Of a stretch of 64,000 nt of DNA, positions 53,417 to 63,690 are shown one piece after another; position 1 is the stretch's first letter, and each line of letters begins with the position of its first letter. The translations under genes were made by a program, and so were the position numbers. Below the pieces are notes generated by a model. The model saw only the letters and a list, made by a program, of their open reading frames with translations, was not told the origin of the DNA and did no database searches. This DNA comes from Delphinapterus leucas (lineage: Eukaryota; Chordata; Mammalia; Artiodactyla; Monodontidae), in contig NW_022098050.1 in assembly GCF_002288925.2 (NCBI RefSeq), positions 8,621,322 through 8,685,321 of the forward strand. The letters are read 5' to 3'.

Positions 53417-53936
53417 TGTTGAAGACTAGCAGAATATGCCACCCCCAAATACTCCTCTTTGGCATAAGGATTATTCTGAGCTGCCCATTTTGAGGAATAA
53501 TCACAGCAGACACAGGAGAAGCTCTGAAAACAGAAGCTATCCTTTCATAAGGGACGTTTATATCTATAATGGAAATCTCCATTTGTAAGAATGTCATCCT
53601 CTCTGTACCAGGAAGTCAGGATGGCGCAAAATCACAAGAAGCTCCTATTAATGAAGAAGGCGCTGACTTCTACCTGCAAAACAAATCTTACCCTTGCTTA
53701 CCTTGCGTTTCCTGGTCATCTTCCCTTCCTCCACAACACACACCTTTCTTCTGTCTTCAGCTGAAGATGGCATTCAAGGTGGTGGCTTAGGTCACGTTGG
53801 AGAGTTACTGCTTTTTTCTGGATATCTCCCATGTATACCTTCTGGGTTTTTTCTCTTGTTAATCCGTCTTTTATTACAGGGGGTCTCATCCAAGAACTCA
53901 GAACGGTAGAGGGAAAATTATTTTTCCTTCCCTACA
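53417..53936 (+). mobile_element. Solo LTR, family X copy 3, in the same L1
   Basis: TGTTGAAGACTAGCAGAATA to CCTTCCCTACA. Shares ordered blocks with the copies at 24371 and 34000 (GAATATGCCACCCCCAAATA, TTATTCTGAGCTG, GGTGGTGGCTTAGGTCACGT, TTGTTAATCCGTCTTTTATT, AACGGTAGAGGGAAAATTAT). ATGGGG stands on both sides (53409-53414 and 53937-53942). The 3' UTR of the L1 resumes directly after it. Confidence 0.75.
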
Positions 53937-54214
53937 ATGGGGCTGTGTAGAAGGGAGGGATTTCAAAGGAGCGTGAGGAAATTTGGGGGGAATAGGTTCA
54001 TTATATCTTGATTGGGATGACATTTCACGGGTACATAGATGTGTTAGTTTATCAGATTGTACACTTTAATATGTGCAGTTCATTGTATGACACAAAAAAG
54101 CTCTTTTTTAAAAAAATTAGTAAGTAATACACAAGGCACTGTGATTCTCAGACAACAGGCTCCCCCTAGCCAATCTTACCTAAGCTCACAATTACCATCA
54201 AACGTGCATCTCCA

Positions 54215-54800
54215 GCGCTGGTCATTCTGCTGAGATTTAGACCTGTTCATCTAGTTGCCTTATCAACATCTCCACTTCTCTGTCCCACAGGCACCCTAAT
54301 TTTAATTTCGCATGCCCAAGGCAGAATTCTTGATTCCCCCTCAAACCTGATTTTTTCCTGGTATAACCCAGTACAATGAATGGCAACTCCACCTGCCCAG
54401 CTGCCAAAATGACCCAATCCTAATTTTGACTTCTTCTTCTCTCTTATCTTCAACATCCTGAACATGTCCTGAATCTATCCACTTCTCAGCAACCTCACAA
54501 CCTCACTGACGTTACATTAATCCAAACCAGCCATCACTTCTCTGGCAACAGCCTCCTAGTGAGCCTTCTCACTGCCAAACTCACTCTTGTAGTTCACACA
54601 CACAAAGCAGCCAGAGATTTTTAAATGCAGACGTGATCTTTTCATTCTCCAGATTAAAATCCTTCAGTAACTTCTCATGCCCTTAGGATGAAGTTCGAAC
54701 GCTTTAACATGTGACGTGACACGCACAAGGTGGTCCCTATTCTCATCTGGCTCCCCTCTGCAGTTGTCATCTCTTGGCCCTCCCCTTCTCTCTCTCCACT
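54215..54800 (+). mobile_element. L2 fragment, sense
   Basis: CTGTCCCACAGGCACCCTAA, TGAATGGCAACTCCACCTGC, CATCCACTTCTC-like, CTCCTAGTGAGCCTTCTCAC, AAAGCAGCCAGAGATTTTTA, ATTAAAATCCTTCAGTAAC and AAGGTGGTCCCTATTCTCAT follow L2 3' coding/UTR order. Old; frames broken. Confidence 0.75.
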
Positions 54801-56605
54801 CTCTGGTCATAGTTCAGACTAGCGCTATCTGCCGCAGCCTGAAATGGCTTGTCAGCTCCGGTTCTGTATGCAGGGAGTGGCTTCACAACGAGAAGGAAGA
54901 ACGGTGGTAGCAAGGGAGAAAAACCAGGCAAAAGTAATTTTATCAAGTTCCTTTTTCAGTCAGCTTTTCTTGTACAGGCAAAGTATGAAAAAGTAAAAAC
55001 AAAGATGACTTTGGTGGAACTATTTCTAAAGGAGAATGTATTTTGTGTTTTTCACCAAGCCATCAGCCCCTCTGGATTTTAATATTATAGTGGGGTCATA
55101 ACAAGCATTTCCTCTATTGTTGGCTTTATACAGAAGCAAAGCAGTTGCTCAGGAAGCTGGGAGACTGATGAATAGTTGGTTTGATGTGTTTGAACCATTC
55201 ACCACTTTGAGTTAAATGTGCATATTCTGTTCAAAATAGACAATGGGGAGGGGCGGTCCCCTTTTCCCTCTATAACTTGCATAACATCAGGCCTCACTGC
55301 TTAAACTAATGAGTATTTAGAAGTAAAGGCTCCTACTGATTCTAGCCAGTCATTAATTCTCTGCTTGCAGAGCCACTGTGGAGTTTTTCATCAGTCACAT
55401 TTTTCAGCCGTTTCCAGTTGCTTCTGAGCAGCAGTGCTGACCCTTGGCTTCCTGTGCCATGCACCAGACACATAATGGGCTCGGCAGTCCCCTTGGAAGG
55501 AATTTTACTGGCGGCCAGGAACAAATGCAAAGAAGATGCACATTCTAGTGTTAGAACTCTTAGTTTGGGGGAACTTAATTGAACACGAAGTGAAAATGTT
55601 TATTTAAACCAATATATAACCTGGTAGAAGAAGGCTAGTGGGCGTGAATTCCAATTTCTTTTAAACTAATTGCACAGTCAGCGTTACCTTTTGTAATAAT
55701 GATGTCTGCTCCATTATCACTCCAGGTTTATTTGTTAAATAGCTTCACTGAACTTGCCTCAGTAGGTTTTCCATTTTTACACATCACATTCTCTTGGGAA
55801 CTGAAAAGCACTGTGCTTCTGAAGACGCTCAGTCAACTTGAAGAGACTCATTTTTGAGAAAGTCTTAACCTGCTTTCCACTGGAAGCAATTCAAACTTTG
55901 CCCAAACAAGTATTAGGGCAGAGACTCACTACTTGAGTATATGTTTAATATCATCATTTGGAAGCTGTTTTTCTGAAGGACCATTTACAGACCAATTCTA
56001 AAGGGTATTCAAAAATTCAGGAATCTATATTCTTAACTAAAAGGAATATACATATAATTGGGAACATGACTATTCATTATTCAGTGGATTCTGAACTATG
56101 AAGCAACATAAATATTTTGTGGAAAACCCTACTGTTTCATTAAGCTACTAGTGAAGACTCCAACTGCCAACTTATAGCAAAATCAGAATGTATGGAAGAA
56201 GGGGTCGGGGAAATGAGGAACAAGTGGAAAAGGCTATGATGATGAAGCAGTCCTCACTCAAAGTGAGATAAATAAATCCAAGTTGGAAAGGCAAGAGTTT
56301 TTGTTTTTTTTTTTAATTTGGAGAGATTTCATTTTGTTCAATAAGTCCCTACTATTTGAAAGAAGGAAGGGCAATTTAAATATCCTAAACTCATGACTGA
56401 GGTATCCGTAAAGCCTGGAAGCAATACAACCTCCGAAAAAAGCAACTTCAAACAAAGACCAAGAATGGTATGTTTGACATTAATTGGATCAGAGGCAATA
56501 CATAGACTAAAGTAGGCCAAATGTCTAAACTACTGTAATACTTAAAAGTACAATGCTCTTTATCTCCTCTCTATTGTCTAAAATTTTAACTACTTAGTAA
56601 GCACT
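54801..56605. promoter_or_regulatory. Repeat-free block, candidate conserved non-coding cluster
   Basis: About 1.8 kb without a recognisable repeat, the start of the most repeat-poor part of the window. 55090-55320 and 55560-55780 have AAATGTTTATTTAAACC, TTTTAAACTAATTGCACAG, TTTTGTAATAATGATG and GATTCTAGCCAGTCATTAAT words, typical of conserved enhancers. The 60-77 codon ORFs lack domains. Confidence 0.3.
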
Positions 56606-56621
56606 CAAGTCAACCAATAGA

Positions 56622-57321
56622 TGCAGCAACTATGGAAAACAATATGGAGGTTCCTCAAGAAAACTAAAAATAGAGTTGCCATATGATCCAGCAATCCCAC
56701 TCCTGGGCATATACCCGGACAAAACTATAATTCAAAAAGATACGTGCACCCCGCTATGTTCACAGCAGCACGATTCACAATAGCCAAGGCGTGGAAACAA
56801 CCTAAATGTCCATCGACAGATGAACGGATAAAGGAGGTGTGATATACATACACAATGGAATACTACTCAACCAAAAAAAGAATGACATAACGCCATTAGC
56901 AGCAACATGGATGGACCTAGAGATTATCATACTAAATGAAGTCAGAAAGAGAAAGACAAATACCGTATGATATCACTTATATGTGGAAGCTAAAATATGA
57001 CACAAATGAACTTACCTACGAAACAGAAAGAGAATCACAGACATAGAGAACAGACTTGTGGTTGCCAAGGGGGAGAGGTGGGGGGGGAGGAATGGACTGG
57101 GAGTTTGGAGTTAGCAGATGCAAAGCATTATATGCAGAATGGATCAACAACAAGGTCCTACTGCAGAGCACAGGGAGCTATATTCAATATCCTGTGGTAA
57201 ACCATAATGGAAAAGAATATGAAAAAGAATATATATGTATAACTGAGTTACTTTGCTGTACAGCAGAAACTAACACAACACTGTAAATCAACTATACTTC
57301 AATAAAAATAAATAAATAAAC
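56622..57321 (+). mobile_element. 5'-truncated L1 with 12-base target duplication
   Basis: ORF2 C-terminus in broken frames (CCATATGATCCAGCAATCCC, CTGGGCATATACCCGGACAA), 3' UTR (CAATATCCTGTGGTAAACCA, TAACACAACACTGTAAATCA) and an AATAAATAAATAAA tail. TCAACCAATAGA flanks both sides (56610-56621 and 57322-57333). Confidence 0.94.
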
Positions 57322-57339
57322 TCAACCAATAGACATATC

Positions 57340-58490
57340 CACATTGCTCTTCAAACGGTTAGGTCCAAACGGTTCAGTTAGGTTAAAAAGGGGGAAAAAG
57401 GTAAATAAACACTGAACATGAGTAATCTGCTGACAACATCCATACTTTACAACAGTGACTCAGCAAACCATTTAATGTGAACTTCAACAGCTTTTAATCA
57501 GTTCCCTATGCAAAGACATGATTTGATTTGGGCTTTCAAATGACTTTATCAATCATTCCCACGGTTCCAGGAACACTGAAAAACAATGTTCTTAGTACAA
57601 AAGGTTTGCCTATATTAACCTTCAACTCACCCAGACATCCACAGGCAGCACCTGCTTTTCCATCAAAATGGGAAATATTAGCAGCTAAAAATACAAGTAT
57701 ATGCAAAGGTTGTGAAACTTCTTTAAAATTTATTACCCAGGAACAATGACAATAGTTGAGATTTCTCTTTTTTAGAGGAAAGAGAAGAGGCAGCTAAAAA
57801 TCTAAGTGTACGCAAAGGTGGTGAAACGTTTAAAAGTTATTACTCTGGAATAATGGCAATAGTTGGGATTTCTCTTTTTCAGAGGGTAGAGGAGACACAG
57901 AAATTATGGCCATCTTCCCCACATCCCCCAAAGATTTGAGTCACAGGGTTTATTTGTGCTGAAAACCAGAGTTATCTACTGCTTGAAACCTAAGCAGACT
58001 GCATCAGCATTTCAGGACCACCTGGGACCAAGGAGGTGAGGGCTGGGAGATTTCCAGATGGATTGTAAGACAATTCATTGATATTTACATAACGAGAATA
58101 AATGTTTTTCCTAAGATAGCATTTCCCTTCAGTGTCTTGAGACCACCAGCAAAAGAGGGAGGTACAGAAATTCTATTACATTAATAGTCTTTGTTTTTAT
58201 GGCTTTGGCATTTATTAACTAGTGGGAGCTGTTTATTGGGTCATAAACTTTACTAATGGGCATATTATCTCTAAATTATAAATCTCCTTCAGTATATGGC
58301 TTAGTTATAAAAAGAATAATTATTTAAAGTGTCTGTATGACTGCAATGTATCATGTTTATCGGCACGATTCCTATAATGGCCGTTTAATTGCTAATTGTG
58401 GGCTTGTACTGTGAATAACCAGGGCAGTGACACACATCTATGTAACAGAACAAGCAGTTGTCATCCTACAAACTCAGGAGCATATCACTG
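57340..58490. promoter_or_regulatory. Candidate conserved non-coding region
   Basis: Repeat-poor. 58190-58440 looks like a strong candidate: TTATTAACTAGTGGGAGCTG, AAATTATAAATCTCC, AATAATTATTTAAAGTG, CGGCACGATTCCTATAATGG and CCGTTTAATTGCTAATTGTG combine TAAT cores with few CpG losses. A local tandem duplication lies at 57681-57897. Conservation is inferred from composition only. Confidence 0.35.
57681..57897. repeat. Diverged tandem duplication, two units of about 109 bases
   Basis: Unit 1 (57681-57789) and unit 2 (57790-57897) both start GCAGCTAAAAAT, share GCAAAGGT.GTGAAAC, TTATTAC, CAATAGTTG.GATTTCTCTT and end in AGAGG purine-rich sequence. Divergence looks like roughly 15-20 %, so the duplication is old. 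No transposon ends. Confidence 0.85.
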
Positions 58491-59627
58491 GCTTGCTTCC
58501 TTTCCTTTTCTCCTCCTACTTCTCAAATGAACTATATTACGAGCCTATACAAGGGCTAAATTATCTACATATTTAAAATCTTGAGGGAAAGACAACTGAC
58601 TGAAGAGTTGAATAGGTAACTGACGAATGTGTCAGCCTGAAAAGTTCCAGGAAAGTGTCATCCTTCTTAAAGCTTGCTCTTTGGGGAATGGAAAATCTTA
58701 AAGTGACAAAATGGCTTGGCACTGTCAGTTGTCTTTGGAAAAAAAAAATCAAGAAGACAAAATTAGACTTTATGAGTAAATGGTTCTAGTATATAAATTG
58801 AGTATTCTAGTTTATTGGAAAATCCTATGGGATCTATTTTAACAATGGCACATGTGGAATTATCCTAGGTTTATATATAGAAATGGTTTATTGATGAACT
58901 TCAAATTTAAAAAATGAAGGAGCCGTTGCTGTCAAGTGAATTGGTACATCTGAGTGCCAAGAAGCCAGCTCATTTCTAGGCAAAACGCTGCAAATGTGGA
59001 GTGAAAGAAGAAGAAGATAGAAGGGGCCCTTGAGATGTCATCAGTTCCTCTTCCTCCCCTCAGAGCAGTCCCTGAACGTCAATGTCGAGGACCCTTCTCC
59101 ATAGGCCTCCGTCGTCTCTGAGAACACCAGACAATCGGATTTATGATACCTAGCACCCAGCACTGAAGAATGGGGTACACTGAGACAAACTTCTCACACT
59201 GAATTCCCAGAGGTCCGTGGTTATGACTTGTAATCGAACATACGCTACATGACAAAAGTTCTGCTGAGACTCATAATGTATAGTCCTAGAAGAAAACTAA
59301 AAATAGGACTAGAGAAAAGCAAAAGGGAAACATGCTGTAGTCTTAGAATATTAAAACCTCTGGGGTAGGCGGCTATGTATATGTGGAGAATGAACCAAAA
59401 CAGACCTCTGAAGATCTTCAGCGTTCACATCCTTAAATATTTCAGACATAATACATTTTTGGTCATGCTATAATTATATACACATGCATATATTCCTAAG
59501 TTAACAAGCTAACTTCAGAGATTAAAAGAGCATTAAAAACATAAACACTGCATATGTTTTAATTTCTCTCCCCAGTTTTTCGTGTGTGTATGTGTTGTGA
59601 GGGAGGGTTTTTTCTTCTCATAGCTTT
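58491..59627. other. Unassigned low-repeat sequence
   Basis: About 1.1 kb, AT-rich, without recognised repeats. 58985-59110 (GAAGGGGCCCTTGAGATGTC) weakly resembles a very old MIR/L3-type fragment. 58740-58900 is AT-rich (AGTATATAAATTGAGTATTC). Confidence 0.45.
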
Positions 59628-59750
59628 GCTAATTTCAGAAAATAAATACCTTCACTCTGCAGAGGTTTAAGGATTATTTTGAAAAGGTGAGTTGCTACAA
59701 AGTTTAATTATATAAGTAATAAGCGTGTGTCAAAAAGATTTCAAAAAATG
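59628..59750 (+). repeat. Local dispersed duplication, copy 1
   Basis: CTAATTTCAGAAAATAAATA, CCTTCACTCTGCAGAGGTTT, AGGATTATTTTGAAAAGGTG, GTTGCTACAAAGTTTAATTA, TATAAGTAA and AGATTTCAAAAA match 61045-61160 at about 85 % in the same orientation. Confidence 0.85.
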
Positions 59751-60408
59751 TTTAATAGAATCACAACTTATTGCTCTGATATAATTTGATTTTATATTGT
59801 CATATATAGCTGTCAAAAGTCATTTTCTTTTTGTGTTGTAATGAACCAAATTATGTTGGATAGAAAATTGCCATAAGATACTTGGTATTAATAAATCATA
59901 TGTATAATAAGAATGCTCAACGTTTCTTTAAATGGCATTTTTAATAGTGCTGGTACATCAGCAATATAATATGATGTTCTGAAAAACTGAAATGACAAAA
60001 GGAGATTAATTTTGGAATATGGATTTTAATTCAATATGAACACCTTGTTCTTTTTGTTTTTAATGGAATCATATCTACTGAAATAAACTTGGCAAAATTA
60101 GAGCAGGAAATCAGGAAATCAAAGGGAGTTAACCAACCAAAACTGCATGGTTACTCCTCCTCTAAGCCAAACACATCCTTTAAAAGGTTTAAATAGTAAA
60201 TGTATTTCACAGGAATAGGTGATGGCATCCCAAGCCACTCATCTTCACATCTCCGGGAAAAAAACCCAAAGATGGATATAATTAGAACTACATTTCAAAG
60301 TGCAGCTTTGCAAATGCAACATCAAATTGTTCCTTGTCAAGCTCTTGGCTAAGTAGTTTATTTCCAAAGCAGATGTTTCTACCATCGACTTTCAGATCAT
60401 AAGGACTC
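59751..60408. other. Repeat-free AT-rich sequence
   Basis: About 650 bases without repeats or ORFs; GGTATTAATAAATCATATG, GGAGATTAATTTTGG, GATTTTAATTCAATATG words. Candidate non-coding conserved DNA by composition only. Confidence 0.45.
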
Positions 60409-60818
60409 TGTGGTAGATTGGATTCTTGCCCTCAATCCTTCGTCCTGTATTAGAATTATACACTGTGCTCTTTGCCATGTGAATTTGCAGCACCTCCTAT
60501 GGAGTCCTTTTTCCTGCCCCTTTGACATGAACTTGACCACATGGCTGGCTTTGGTCTATGTAATGTTAGCAGACATACCACAGCCAGAGGCCCTAATGTG
60601 CTGGCATGATTTGGCTTGGCCCTCTGTGCCTCTGCCATCACCATGAGAAGAACATGGCCCAAGATGCTGCTGGTTCCAGAATGACACAGGTGGAGAGAGC
60701 CCAGCTGGAGCCAAGCCCAGCAGATCTACGGGCCCATGGACAAGAAAAATAAACATCTGCTGTTGTGAACTACTGAAATTTGGGGGGGTTGTTATGCAGC
60801 ATTATTGCAGTGATAGCT
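60409..60818 (+). mobile_element. MaLR/MLT1-type LTR
   Basis: TGTGGTAGATTGGATTCTTG, CTTTGACATGAACTTGACCA, CATGGCTGGCTTTGGTC, GCCCAGCTGGAGCCAAGCCC, poly(A) signal AATAAA at 60748-60753, then CATCTGCTGTTGTGAACTAC, GAAATTTGGGGGGGTTGTTA, TGCAGCATTATTGCAG. The 3' end is divergent. ORFs 60410-60756 are from this LTR. Confidence 0.75.
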
Positions 60819-60959
60819 CCTCCTATACTTTATTAAGAACTCAATTTTTAAAATCCAAACTGCTAGCGTATTATACTGGCTGCTTGGTTACTGTTTCTTC
60901 AATCTAACAGTGAAATGAGCACTAGGTCATTCAAGGTATGTTCTTGGGGGTAAGCTACT

Positions 60960-61042
60960 TTAAATACGTGTGTATAAATACATATACACATATGCTTTAT
61001 ATATATATATAGTATATATGGTACATATATGTGTGTATATAT
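60960..61042. repeat. TA-rich imperfect microsatellite
   Basis: Mixed TATA/CATA/TGTA repeats with a core (TA)n at 60996-61015. Confidence 0.9.
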
Positions 61043-61044
61043 TT

Positions 61045-61160
61045 GTTAATTTCAGAAAAAATAAATACCTTCACTCTAAAGAGGTTTAAGAATTATTTTG
61101 ATAAGGTGGGTTGCAACAAAATGTAATTATATGAGTAACATCAAGGAGATTTCAAAAATC
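61045..61160 (+). repeat. Local dispersed duplication, copy 2
   Basis: GTTAATTTCAGAAAAAATAA, ACCTTCACTCTAAAGAGGTT, GAATTATTTTGATAAGGTGG, TTGCAACAAAATGTAATTAT, ATGAGTAAC and GGAGATTTCAAAAATC match 59628-59750. Flanking sequence is unrelated beyond the about 120 bases. Confidence 0.85.
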
Positions 61161-61934
61161 TTGTATATATAAATCTATACACATATACGCATACACACTT
61201 TTTACTTATGCTGCAGTGGTGAATTAATATTAATATCAATGGTGGTGGGGGGTGAGTCCATAAGTACGGCTGCTTTTATTTTTACTGTCAAGGTTAATTG
61301 TTGCATATAAGAGGTGTTAAATCTTTCCTAGTGCCAAATTAGTATCCAGAGTCACAAGATGTCACAGAAACACAGGAAAGGGCTCAATAATTCTATGTGA
61401 TGGAATTGTGGAAGCAACCTGAGCCAGTGATATCTCACTTGGGCTTTATGGGGTGCGGAGCAGTTCAGCAGGGGGTTAAAGTGATGAAAGGTGTTCTAGG
61501 CATAGCGAACAGCATAAGCAAAGGCCTAGAGACCTAAAAATCTGTTTTCAAGAAAGGCTGACCAGCCCAGCGGGTTTGGGGCACACGGTACAAAGTGGAA
61601 AGAGAGGCAGTTGGAAGGAAAAGGTGGGGCTGAACTTGAGGGCTTCTATGCTAGTTGATACTTTATGCTGTGGCTAGGGAAAGGCACTGGTGGGTCTCAG
61701 TGAAATCGGATTGGAAGTTTATTAGATAACTCATCGGATGTATGAAGAATGAAATGAAGGAGGAAAATCACTCTGGAGGTTACTGCAATAATCCTGGGGA
61801 GAGATGACTGTGCCATAACCAGGGCAGCTGAGCCTGGGGTGAACGAGGGCTACATCTGAAAGGTTTTGCTGCAGTAGAACATACAATACCTGGAAGGTGA
61901 CTGATGTGAAGTGGTGATCAAAGAAGGGGGTCAT

Positions 61935-62115
61935 GTTATGGGTTGAACTGTGTCCCCTCAAAAAAGATATGTTGAAGTCCTAACCCCCTGATATCTCAGA
62001 ATGTGACCTTATTTGGAAATAAGGTCATTGCAGATATAATTAGCTAAGATGCAGTCATACTGGAGTAGGGTAGGCCCCCTAACTCAATATGACTGGTGAC
62101 CTTATAAACTAATAC
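61935..62115 (+). mobile_element. MaLR-type LTR, 5' half, sense
   Basis: TTATGGGTTGAACTGTGTCC, GTTGAAGTCCTAACCCCCTG, CAGAATGTGACCTTATTTGG, AAATAAGGTCATTGCAGATA, TACTGGAGTAGGGTAGGCCC, CAATATGACTGGTGACCTTA. The 3' half is missing. It faces the LTR at 62166. Confidence 0.8.
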
Positions 62116-62165
62116 AGATAAGGATGGTTCTAAGACTTCTAAATTTAGTTACAGCTGACGATGTC

Positions 62166-62411
62166 TGTATTAGTTTCCTAGGGCTGCCATAACAAATTAC
62201 CACAAACTGAGAGGCTTAAAGCAACAAAATTTATTCTGTCACCGTGCAGGAGGCCAGATGTCCAAAATCCAGGTGTTGGCAGGGCTGGTTCTTTCTGGAG
62301 GCTCTAAGGGAGACTGTCCCATGCTCCTCTCCCAGCTTCTGGTGGTTGATGGCTATCCTTTGATTTCTTTGGTTTGTAGATACATCACCCCAATCTCTGC
62401 CTATATCTTGT

Positions 62412-62443
<32 letters not shown>

Positions 62444-62444
62444 C

Positions 62445-62486
<42 letters not shown>

Positions 62487-62674
62487 CTTCACATGGCCTT
62501 CTTATAATAACACCAATTACTGGATTTAGGGGCCACTCTAATCCAGTATGACCTCATTTTAACTTTTAGTAGATGTTTTAATTATATCTGCAAAGACCCT
62601 ATTTCCAAATAAGTTCACATTCTGAGGTTCTGGGTAGACATGAATCTGTGCGGGATAATGTTCAACCCAGGGCA
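62166..62674 (-). mobile_element. MaLR-type LTR, antisense, with internal microsatellite
   Basis: TGTATTAGTTTCCTAGGGCT, CATAACAAATTACCACAAAC, GGCTGGTTCTTTCTGGAGGC, CACATGGCCTTCTTATAATA, ATCTGCAAAGACCCTATTTC, TTCACATTCTGAGGTTCTGG. Same family as 61935-62115 in opposite orientation. The inner (TC)n(TG)n tract replaces an LTR segment. Confidence 0.85.
62412..62485. repeat. (TC)n(TG)n microsatellite
   Basis: About 11 TC units, then about 25 TG units with two CG interruptions (GTGCGTGCGT). It grew inside a MaLR LTR. Confidence 0.96.
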
Positions 62675-63084
62675 ACATTATAAGCAAAATAAGGAAAGCA
62701 AGAAGAAGAAGAGTTTTAAACATTTTTAACTGGGAAAATAAGGATCAGAGGGAGAAACTAAGTTCAATTTGGGGCATTTTTATTTGAGGTACCCATAGGA
62801 CATCAAAGTAAAGATTCTGGTAAACACCTGTAAATAGGGTTCTGTATAGCACAGACCTAGAGTCCAGAACTGTGCAAAGATGTGGAAGTCACTTAAATAT
62901 GGGTGATATGTAAAACTATGGTAATTAATAACACTAATGCAGAATCAGAAGAGCACCAAGAACTGGCATCTGTAACTAAAGCATAAAGCCTTAGTTTAAG
63001 TGATGATTTATGATGATGATGAACTAACAGCAGACTTTCTCAGGATTATAGGCATCATAATTACCTAGTAGTGGTGATGATGGT

Positions 63085-63690
63085 AATAATAATAAATTTA
63101 TTGGATATTTACTATACGACAGGTATTCTTTTAAGCGTTTTACAAATACTGAGCTATTTAATTACTGCAGTTTAAAAAATTAATAAACAGAAACTTCAAT
63201 TAAATAGAGCCAGGAGACCAGAAGGGGAAGCTTTCATGCCCTGCAATGATAGCAGAGCACAACAGGAAGAAAAAGACTCCTCTTCTTTCCTGGTAAGGAC
63301 TCAGCCAATGAAAAGCCATGGACTCTTTATTATCGCTCTCCCAACTTCCTTTTCCTCTCTATAAAAGTGTTCTCCTTCCTTTGCCATGAAGGAACTTGCA
63401 CATGGCTTACCATGGTTGCAGACCCCAAAATGCAGTTCTCTGCTGATCCCAAATAAATCCATATCTGCTGGAGAAATATCTGGCAGCCTATTTATTTTTA
63501 GGTCAGTAGCAGAAAACCCTAAGAGGTAGGTAGTATTATGATACCCATCCACAGAAAAGGAAACTGAGGCAAGAGAAGGGTTAAGTAGTTTGTCCAAAGT
63601 CAAACTGCCGGTAAGTGGAGGAGCCTGGACCGTAACCCCAGTATTAGGGCTCCAGAGCTCTGCTTATCTGCTGGGCTACCCTCCAAAACC
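63085..63690 (-). mobile_element. MIR SINE, antisense, split by an ERV LTR
   Basis: Right of the insertion: CCTAAGAGGTAGGTAGTATT, GGAAACTGAGGCAAGAGAAG, GTTAAGTAGTTTGTCC, GTAAGTGGAGGAGCCTGG. Left: TTGGATATTTACTATACGAC, CAGGTATTC, AAGCGTTTTACAAATACTGA. Removing 63166-63511 restores the reverse MIR order. Confidence 0.8.
63166..63511 (+). mobile_element. Solo LTR of an endogenous retrovirus inside a MIR
   Basis: About 346 bases from TGCAGTTTAAAAAATTAATA to AGGTCAGTAGCA. AGAGACCAG-type U3, an AGCCAATGAAA CCAAT-like box at 63303, a TATA box CTATAAAAG at 63359-63367, and the poly(A) signal AATAAA at 63452-63457. Flanking duplication is not clean. Internal viral genes are absent. Class I is likely but unproven. 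Confidence 0.7.

Larger units (their letters stand above)
51320..54115 (+). mobile_element. L1, sense, split by three solo LTRs
   Basis: Four colinear L1 pieces: 51320-51947 (ORF2 after RT: TTATAAAGTTACAGTAATCA, GACCTTGGTTTAGTAAAGAT), 52443-52608 (CATCTATTAGAATGGTTAAA), 53037-53416 (GATCCAGCCATACTACTGCT, AATAGGTAATAACTGG) and 53937-54115 (3' UTR: TTCATTATATCTTGATTGGG, GATTGTACACTTTAATATGT). Total L1 is about 1.35 kb. No intact ORF. Confidence 0.88.
61430..62930 (-). mobile_element. L2 LINE, antisense, split by two MaLR LTRs
   Basis: Piece 1 (61430-61930): ACAGCATAAGCAAAGGCC, GCACACGGTACAAAGTGG, AAAATCACTCTGGAGGTTAC, TGCAATAATCCTGGGGAG. Piece 2 (62680-62930): GAGAAACTAAGTTCAATTTG, GGTACCCATAGGACATCAAA, AGACCTAGAGTCCAGAACTG. 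Colinear antisense L2. Confidence 0.75.

Noticed and set aside
1596..62485. Microsatellites as possible CRISPR arrays or structured arrays
   Set aside because: They are simple dinucleotide tracts with no repeat-spacer pattern, and the DNA is clearly mammalian.
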